From: Vicia villosa
Lineage: Eukaryota > Streptophyta > Magnoliopsida > Fabales > Fabaceae
Direction: 5' to 3'
DNA length: 64,000 nt
Assembly: GCF_029867415.1 (NCBI RefSeq)
Contig: NW_026705403.1
Span: forward strand, 248,001-312,000
Notes under the pieces: model-generated
What the model was told of the DNA's origin: nothing
Seen by the model: the letters and a program-made list of their open reading frames with translations, nothing else
Databases searched by the model: none
Made by a program: the position numbers and the translations under genes
Shown: piece after piece, positions 56,848-64,000 of the stretch
Layout: every line of letters begins with the position of its first letter
How positions within the stretch are numbered: position 1 is the first letter of the stretch

Positions 56848-57230
56848 TATAAAAATACAAGAGTGCTTGGTTAAAGTACGATGTAAAGTATGAGGTGAAA
56901 AAGAAAAACCACGTGGCTTTAGCTGGAATGGTAGATGTTGAGTGAAAGGTACCGTAACTGATACTTGTGGCCCCATTAACGCGGAAAGAGTTGCAAAAAT
57001 CAAGGGAGCGGATTCAATACCTTTAGGTATTTGTTAGCATTTTTTTAAAAAAGTTAAAATTAAAAAATACAAAAAATAAGATGAGAGAGAAAGAGAGAAA
57101 GGAATCGTGCAATTGGGGCGTTAAAGGCACTGAACTGAATCCTTACTCAAAAATCAAGGAGAGAGTTTTTCTTCATTTTGTCATGGTTTCTTTCTGAAGC
57201 TATTCTTCCTCTTATTCTTCTTACAAACTA
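56848..57230 (+). promoter_or_regulatory. 5' flank of the NLR gene
   Basis: It contains a CCACGTGGC G-box-like motif (56911-56919), a GA-rich stretch (57082-57103) and a pyrimidine-rich leader (57170-57225) ending directly at the start codon. The TIR element ends 383 bp upstream of the ATG, so any regulatory sequence further out belongs to a transposon. No clear TATA box. Confidence 0.5.
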
Positions 57231-60200
57231 ATGGAGGCCATTCAGAGAGAAACACTCGTCTCACTCTCAAATTCTGTGAAAAAGTTATTAGAAAAGATTG
57301 TTTCTAATCAGCTGGTCGACACGTTCCGGATCAAGAATGTTAACGCTTCACTTTCGAAAACGGTGAAGGAAACTCTGGTGGATCTTCAAGATGTTCTTTA
57401 TTATGCTAAGTACAACCTCATCCCCACTCAAGCTAACAACAAATTGCTGGATTTGCTGAGACGTGATGTTCTTCAAGTTTCCAATTTGCTTCACCAAACT
57501 AATCTTTTACGGTATGCTACCGTACTTACTGCTAAGCACCTCAAAATTCATTCTCGTTTAACTTTTTTCATTGAGCTGATTAAGTCTAGAACGGTCAATT
57601 TAATTCAAATATTACAAGGCTTAAGCAAACAAATTGGTTATGAATCTGCTATTTATGGAAGAGACTCTGATATTCAGAAACTTAAACATCTTTTGTTGTC
57701 TAGTGATAGTAAAATAAGAGTGATTTCCATTGTTGGTATGGGAGGGGTTGGTAAAACAGCCCTTGCTAAACACCTTTACAATCTTCCTCAAGTTAACCAC
57801 AAATTTGAGTCAAGAGTGTGGATAGATTTCTCAACTGATGTTGATGATTTGAGTGTTTTTGAAAACATTCCTCAATCTATTACTTCACAAACAACCATTG
57901 ATGATACAGCTGATATGAATACCGTTTACCCAAATTTTTTGCTAGTATTGGATGGTGTGTGGGGTGCAACATCTGTCAATTGGACGTTACTTATGGATAT
58001 CTTTAATCTTGGGGAAACAGGAAGTAGGATCATTGTAACATCAAGAGATGAAAGAGTTGCACTATCCATGCAAACCTTTCTTTCTCTCCACCATATGACA
58101 CCATTGAAAGTTGAAGATTGCTGCTCTTTACTTGCCCAACATGCATTTGCAGCACATAACTACCACCAACGATCCAATCTAGAAGAAATTGGCAGGAAAA
58201 TTGCAAGAAAGTGTGATGGTTTACCATTAGCTGCTGTAGCACATGGGGCTCTTCTTCGCATCTGGTCGGACCCGTATGCTTGGAATTATGTTCTAGAAAG
58301 TAAAGCTCAGGATATAGCTTATGAGGTGCAAGCTTCTCTCGAATTGAGCTACAATTTTCTTTCTGATCCTTTAAAACGGTGTTTTCAATTTTGTTCAATT
58401 TTTCCAAAGAAGTCCATCTTAGAAAAAAAGATGGTAGTTCAGTTGTGGATTGTAGCAGGCTTACTTGAATCATCGTCCACAGATCAGGAAAAAGTTGGAG
58501 AAGAATACTTTGATGAACTAGTGTCAAGGTCGCTAATACATCGGCGATCTATTAGTGATGAGGAAGGGAACTTTGGAATGCACAACTTAATCCATGATTT
58601 AGCTACAGAGGTTATATCTCCAGAAGTTTCATCTCCACACTGTATCAATATGGACAAATATAACCTAGATTATACGATGCATAATTTCTCATACAATAGA
58701 GGGACATACGATTCATATGACAAATTTGATAAATTATACGGATTAGAAGGTTTGCGTACCTTCCTAGCATTCCCATTACAAGAACAACTGCCTCTTTGTT
58801 TGCTATCCAACAAGATAGTACATGACTTGCTGCCAAAAATGAAACAATTACGCATGTTGTCTCTGTCAAGCTACAAGAGTATCACCGAGGTTCCCAACTC
58901 TATTGGAAATTTGTTATATATGCAATACTTAAATCTTTCTCACACTAATATTGAAAGGCTGCCTTCTGAAACATGCAAGCTTTACCATCTGCAGTTCTTG
59001 TTGTTGGCAGGTTGTAAAAGGCTCACTGAATTGCCGGAGGACATGGGAAAATTGATTAATTTGCGCCACCTTGACATTAGTAACACCGCATTGAGGGAGA
59101 TGCCTGTACAAATAGCCAAACTAGAAAATCTCCACAATTTGTCTGATTTTGTTGTCAGCAAACAGAATGGTGGATTAAATATCGCAGATCTAGGAAAACT
59201 TCCCCACCTACATGGAAAACTTTCAATCTCACAGCTACAAAATGTTAATGACCCCTTTGAAGTAGATCGAGCAAATATAAAGATGAAAGAACAAATAGAC
59301 GAGTTATCTTTGGAATGGGATCTTGGTAGTACTTTTTTAGATTCACAAATTCAAAGTGTTGTACTTGAAAAGTTGCGATCCTCAACGAATTTGAAAAGTC
59401 TCACCATCAAAGGCTATGGTGGAATCAGCTTCCCAAATTGGTTAGGTGATTCTTTATTTAGCAACATGGTGCATTTAAGGATCTCGAATTGTAATGATTG
59501 TTTATGGCTTCCACCTCTTGGACAATTGGGTAATTTGAAAGAACTCATTATTGAAGGGATGCAATCAGTGGAGACAATTGGTATTGAGTTCTATGGAAGT
59601 GGTGGCTCTTCATTTCAACCATTTCCCTCTTTGCAGATTCTACACTTTGAGAATATGGAAGAGTGGAAGGAATGGGACTTGATTGGAGGTACGACTACAA
59701 CGTTACCTAATCTAAAAACTTTATCGTTAAGAAAGTGCCCGAAACTGATAGCCGAAAACATAACTGAAAAATTTCCTTTCTTAACTGAACTTGAGTTGAG
59801 AGAATGTCCTTTATTGGTGCAATCAATTCCATTATTTGATCATGTATTTGGGCAACTGATGTTCCCTCTGAATTCTCTTCAACAGCTGACCATAGACGGT
59901 TTTCCATCTCTTATGTCCTTCCCAAATCTTCAATCTTTTGTCATAGATGAGTTGCCTAGCAGTTTACGGAAACTCTCTGTTGGCTCTGTTGGTGGGATCG
60001 TGTGGAATAACGAGCCAACTTGGGAACATCTCACTTCTCTCTTGGAGTTGCGAATCAACGCTGATGATATGGTGAACACGTTGATGGGGCCATTGCTACC
60101 TACATCGCTTGTGAAATTGTGCATTTGTGGTCTTAATGATACAAGCATTGATGAGAAGTGGCTTCAGCATCTCACTTCTCTCCAAAACCTTGAGATTATT

Positions 60201-60374
60201 AACGCTCCCAAACTCAAGTCATTGCCAAAGAAAGGATTTCCTTCCTCACTTTCAGTACTAAGTGTGACTCGCTGTCCATTACTAGAAGCAAGTTTGCGGA
60301 AAAAGCGGGAGAAAGAGTGGCGTAAGATTGCTCACATTCCCTCCATAGTTATTAATGACGAATTGATCACATGA
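57231..60374 (+). CDS. CC-NBS-LRR (CNL) disease-resistance-type protein, 1047 aa, single exon
   Basis: Intact frame from ATG 57231. Residues 1-130: Rx-type coiled coil, but short, lacking a clear EDVID motif. NB-ARC about 140-460: P-loop GMGGVGKTAL (169-178), kinase-2 LLVLDGVW (237-244) where the second Asp is Gly, RNBS-B GSRIIVTSRDERVA, GLPLA (330-334), RNBS-D CFQFCSIFPK, and MHN in place of MHD (450-452). LRR from about 535 (LRMLSLSSYKS, YLNLSHTNIERLP, LRHLDISNTALREMP) to the end at VINDELIT. Such proteins sit in the cytoplasm or nucleus and trigger immune responses on sensing pathogen effectors. The kinase-2 and MHD changes may alter nucleotide handling. Two other NLR remnants in the window show this is a cluster. 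Partner and pathogen are unknown. Confidence 0.95.
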   Translation: MEAIQRETLVSLSNSVKKLLEKIVSNQLVDTFRIKNVNASLSKTVKETLVDLQDVLYYAKYNLIPTQANNKLLDLLRRDVLQVSNLLHQTNLLRYATVLTAKHLKIHSRLTFFIELIKSRTVNLIQILQGLSKQIGYESAIYGRDSDIQKLKHLLLSSDSKIRVISIVGMGGVGKTALAKHLYNLPQVNHKFESRVWIDFSTDVDDLSVFENIPQSITSQTTIDDTADMNTVYPNFLLVLDGVWGATSVNWTLLMDIFNLGETGSRIIVTSRDERVALSMQTFLSLHHMTPLKVEDCCSLLAQHAFAAHNYHQRSNLEEIGRKIARKCDGLPLAAVAHGALLRIWSDPYAWNYVLESKAQDIAYEVQASLELSYNFLSDPLKRCFQFCSIFPKKSILEKKMVVQLWIVAGLLESSSTDQEKVGEEYFDELVSRSLIHRRSISDEEGNFGMHNLIHDLATEVISPEVSSPHCINMDKYNLDYTMHNFSYNRGTYDSYDKFDKLYGLEGLRTFLAFPLQEQLPLCLLSNKIVHDLLPKMKQLRMLSLSSYKSITEVPNSIGNLLYMQYLNLSHTNIERLPSETCKLYHLQFLLLAGCKRLTELPEDMGKLINLRHLDISNTALREMPVQIAKLENLHNLSDFVVSKQNGGLNIADLGKLPHLHGKLSISQLQNVNDPFEVDRANIKMKEQIDELSLEWDLGSTFLDSQIQSVVLEKLRSSTNLKSLTIKGYGGISFPNWLGDSLFSNMVHLRISNCNDCLWLPPLGQLGNLKELIIEGMQSVETIGIEFYGSGGSSFQPFPSLQILHFENMEEWKEWDLIGGTTTTLPNLKTLSLRKCPKLIAENITEKFPFLTELELRECPLLVQSIPLFDHVFGQLMFPLNSLQQLTIDGFPSLMSFPNLQSFVIDELPSSLRKLSVGSVGGIVWNNEPTWEHLTSLLELRINADDMVNTLMGPLLPTSLVKLCICGLNDTSIDEKWLQHLTSLQNLEIINAPKLKSLPKKGFPSSLSVLSVTRCPLLEASLRKKREKEWRKIAHIPSIVINDELIT

Positions 60375-63300
60375 GTCTTGTCCGGGTGAGTCTTTGAAAT
60401 ACTTCTCTTTTTGTTTCTTTCATATTATGTTATCATCAATTATTGTGAAGTTCTGTAGTAACATCAAAATACAATATTATAGCTTAGTACTAACTCATTT
60501 ATTTTAATCATAGAATTGTGTTTTGTGTCACCCCTGCTTCTTCCCAATCTTGCTGTTGTAAGAAGCCAAATTCACCTCAAAACCTGCCACCAGGTCCAGG
60601 AACAGATGAAAAGGAGAAAACACCACTGACTCCAAATATGTTAGGTATTCTTTTTATCTATATGACTTCATATATATGTTATTGTGTTGTCTGTATGAAG
60701 CTTCTTAACCATGGTTTAAATTCTTCACTATTCTATTAGTATAATACATATCATTAATTTATGCATTTTCACATTTTTGTGTTTATCTAACTGTCTTTAA
60801 CTGGTGTTTTTTCCTTATGTTAGTCATTAGAACTTTTTCCCTGTCATGTAGTTAAATTTTTCAGTTATGTTTAAAATATATGTTATTTTGGCATGTCTTC
60901 TGTTGCGAAGGATATTTCAAAAGATGTTGGCTTATTACTATAATTAATGTCGTCGACCATCTAAATTATTTGAGTCTTAAATTTGTCCCATTTTATCACA
61001 TGAATAATGTTTTTCTGATATGGTGCTCATATGTTAACTCTGTTTATCATTTCATCTCTACATCGTTTGCAGATCTAGTAAGGGCTTCAAGTGTAATTGA
61101 TGGCTTGCACAAAGATAGTAGCAACGATATCTCTTTCTGTCAGGAGCGGATGGGAAGGAGAAATAGCAATGTTGGCTAAAACAGAGAGGTACTCTTTCTG
61201 TCCCTAATCTATGTTAGCTCTGTCATGCAAGGGATTTTCGTTGAATCCTGAAGTGCTTTTCTTCCTAACACTACTATTGTGCTTTTCTCCCTCCTTAAGT
61301 TTAATTTTATATAGTTATTTATCATGGTGTTGTCTCTCTTGTGGATTTATATAGTGTTGGCATCAATTGTGTTGGAAGGAGCTTGTTAATGATGCCACTC
61401 AAAATTGCTTCAGTTAATGCTGTGGATTAACAAACTTAATTTAGCCCCTCTCTGACACATGAATTTCAAATAAATTTGTAGCGGCCTTGGAAATCTTCTT
61501 AGTTTCATATCTTTGGTTATAGTTTCTAACTGGTTAGCTTGTAATTGAACCTAAATCATACATTTACTCGGTAAACTATTTTCATTTACAATGACTCCTA
61601 CTAGGCCTTTCAAAATGCAGTGTATTCCTTGAGTTTCTTCTTTTTTGAGCCTCGTGGCATCATCAAAAGGAAGTGGGAAAATTGTTTTTTTATGCAAATT
61701 GAAAGTATATTACCCATCAAGCATGCTAGATAGTTGATGTGTTTTCATTTTTGCTCATTTTTTACATATATGGTTGAAACTAGTGTTTATTGTATGCAAT
61801 TCACGACATGCTTTCTATTCTGTTCATGTTCTTTCTGCATGTATTGAATTACTTTATGCTGCTATAAAGATAAAATATTTTATTTAAGCATCACAGGGTT
61901 ACTAGGAGTCCAGGGTACAGGATTTCACTGCAGCTACCACATTAAGAACATGCACAAATTATCAAACTGTGGCCTAACTCGCTATGAAGATTGAATTGTG
62001 TGTTACCATTGCTGCCATTTTTCCTTGGAAGTCGGTTAGGCTGATACGGTGAGTTTTAGTCATGGAGCAAACATTGTAGTCCCTTAGCAAACATTGATTA
62101 TCTCCATTGTTAATGCTTTCTTCTGTTATATATGAACACAACAAGGCTTGACAGTGTCTCTATTACGTTTATTTTAGGTTTGTATTTGCTCAACTGGAGA
62201 GGTAGATTTGTCCAGCAGTTTTCTCCACAAATCTGAACTATGTCAGAATAACAGACTCTAATTTCTAAAATTGCTATCTTTTCTCACACCGAAGATTCAT
62301 ATCACTTGGTTTTGATTTCTGACTCTAGCATGGATAATTGTAAACCTACAAGCACTTCATTGGATCTTTTCATCAAGCTCCATCTAGATGATAGTCCAAT
62401 TCTTGAAAATATATTACTTTATCTCACCTTATTAGACCATGTATTGCCTTTGCTATTTAGTGGTTGAGTCAATTCATGTCTGATCCTACTAATAATCACT
62501 ACATTGCTATTTAGAAGCTAACAAAAACAACATTAAACCCATGGTTTCTTCTTTCAATAATTCAATAACCACTGCCGATGAATAACGCAACAGATCAAGT
62601 TCCTCTTGAAAGAATTAATTCCTTGTTGAAAGACTGGTAAGAATGTATTAGAACATATTGAAGTTAGAAGAAGTTAGAATTGTTGTGTAGAAAGAACTTT
62701 AAGGACAAGAGCACTTTCTTTGTTGACCAGCTTCCTATAAAAAGCAATGGAAAGTGTAATTAAACTCATTTGCACTCTCCGCTAAACCAGACCCCTCTGG
62801 TGGATTCAACTTCATCATCCCAACCCACCTTGAACGATAATTAGTAGGACGCCTAACGCAACAAAGCCAAAAATGTAACCTTCAACTCCAATTTTGTCAA
62901 GGACATCTTCAGAATTACTAGGATCTTTGAATTCTTATACAAACCTTACAGTTTTGTCATGCCTGCAAGCAACTATCAGATTTTTATCATCAGCACATGT
63001 GCTAGAACATCTCACTTCCGACAGTAGTTAAGCAAGTGTTCGGCACTACTTTAAAGTAGGAATTCAAATAACTTAGAATAGAATTTGGTGCAAGATATAG
63101 ACACTGTATGGAGAGATTTTGAATTTTAAGAGACAAGATTGCATCTTTTAAAATGATGGATGATTCATCTATTAGACTCTTGATCATAATATAGGACATG
63201 AAACCTTACAACGGAGAGAATATTCTAAAAACAAGAAATTGCCAACTCAGTAATGGCCAAAAAGAAGTGAAAATTATATAACAGTCTAATAACCTATTAC

Positions 63301-64000
63301 AATGTAAATATTGTACAACTCCTTCATCTTGATTTTGAACCACTTAGCAATGATATTATTACTGTGATTTATTTTTACTAATTAAACTCAATAGAATGGT
63401 TCAAACTTTGGGTGTATTTTTGAAATCAATGAAAAGATGATTCTGCTGCAATGTCTGCAACAGAACTGGATATCGTGTTGCTAATTGCTATGCTCAACTG
63501 AACTCTTGCCTGCATGGCTCTCTACTCCTCATGGTCTGGATGCTCCTTTTCTAAAATATAGGACGAATGTGCCATTGATTTTGTCAAGGACCTCTCAACG
63601 AAGGCCTGCATATTCCCTAGACATCATTGGATTGGTGGAGAAAAGCATTTGACATTCTATCTCACCTCCAGTGAGCAAATACAAACCTGACATTAAAATA
63701 AGCATGTCATTTAATAATAATAGAACACATGAAGCCAATTGCATCGACAATGTCATGATCGACACTGATGCATAGCAGTAAGTAATTTTGCAAATGCAAA
63801 ACTAACAAGATACAACCAAATAACATGATGCAAAAAATAGGAGTAAAAATGAAAATGTTGTACACTTAATTGTGAGTAAAAGAAAGAGTTAAGATCATAC
63901 ATGTAAAATATGAGTAAGAAAGAAAATATACATACACACACTTGATAGTATCCTGCTAAGTTTCATTCCTGCTAAGAGATCTCGATCCTGACCACACCGA
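60375..64000 (+). other. 3' flank of the NLR gene, paralogous to 16842-24490
   Basis: It matches the other copy block by block up to the window end (last shared words TTGATAGTATCCTGCTAAG and GCTAAGAGATCT). TTTGCAG at 61066-61072 followed by ATCTAGTAAGGGCTTCAAG.. resembles a 3' exon boundary. Several ORFs of 60-100 codons show no family resemblance. The region 61200-63400 has nothing else I can support. Confidence 0.7.

Noticed and set aside
60518..61179. Two + strand ORFs (73 and 99 codons) downstream of the NLR
   Set aside because: The paralogous flank at 21573-22200 does not keep these frames, which argues against coding.

Overview
The window is plant nuclear DNA. The mix of an intron-containing Ogre (Ty3/gypsy Tat) element, an Athila-type element, a Sirevirus with an env-like ORF and a CC-NBS-LRR resistance-gene cluster points to a galegoid legume, most likely the pea/vetch/lathyrus tribe (Fabeae) or a near relative. 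That is inference from element families, not from a match search. Transposable elements fill most of the window. The only intact-looking host gene is a single-exon CC-NBS-LRR gene at 57231-60374 (+).

Layout. 1-6138: Athila-lineage Ty3/gypsy sequence on + (3' ORF, one complete LTR 2744-4183, PBS, nonsense-carrying gag). It is cut at about 6138 and joined to 6147-16373, a truncated Ogre on - (RT start, spliced intron, gag-protease, ORF1, PBS, 3.45-kb 5' LTR). 16549-16841: 3' end of an NLR paralogue; its 3' flank is split by a complete Ty1/copia element (17024-21572, TSD GTTAG) and continues to about 24490. The same flank lies downstream of the intact NLR (60375-64000), so the two blocks are a segmental duplication about 43 kb apart. 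24861-26083 plus 36383-36484 look like one LTR split by a complete Sirevirus (26084-36377, -, TSD GTATG). 36966-38490: solo-LTR candidate; 38491-38960: another LTR-like fragment.

39607-40312: short TIR element. 40873-41101: N-terminal coiled-coil relic of another NLR. 41613-43447: deleted MULE with a perfect 9-bp TSD. 43675-44050 and 55076-55440: an AT-rich minisatellite split by a degraded LINE. The LINE is itself split by a recent non-autonomous chromovirus derivative (44406-53041, TSD CAACT). 55602-56847: a second, larger TIR element related to the first. 57231-60374: the NLR gene.

The most striking pattern is in the LTRs. Three unrelated families (Athila, Ogre, chromovirus derivative) carry unrelated short palindromes in pairs. 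Within each pair the centres are 21 bp apart (20.5 bp in Athila), which is two turns of B-DNA. The Sirevirus LTR has TGATCA pairs 11 bp apart. This looks like a convergent, helically phased regulatory or structural module.
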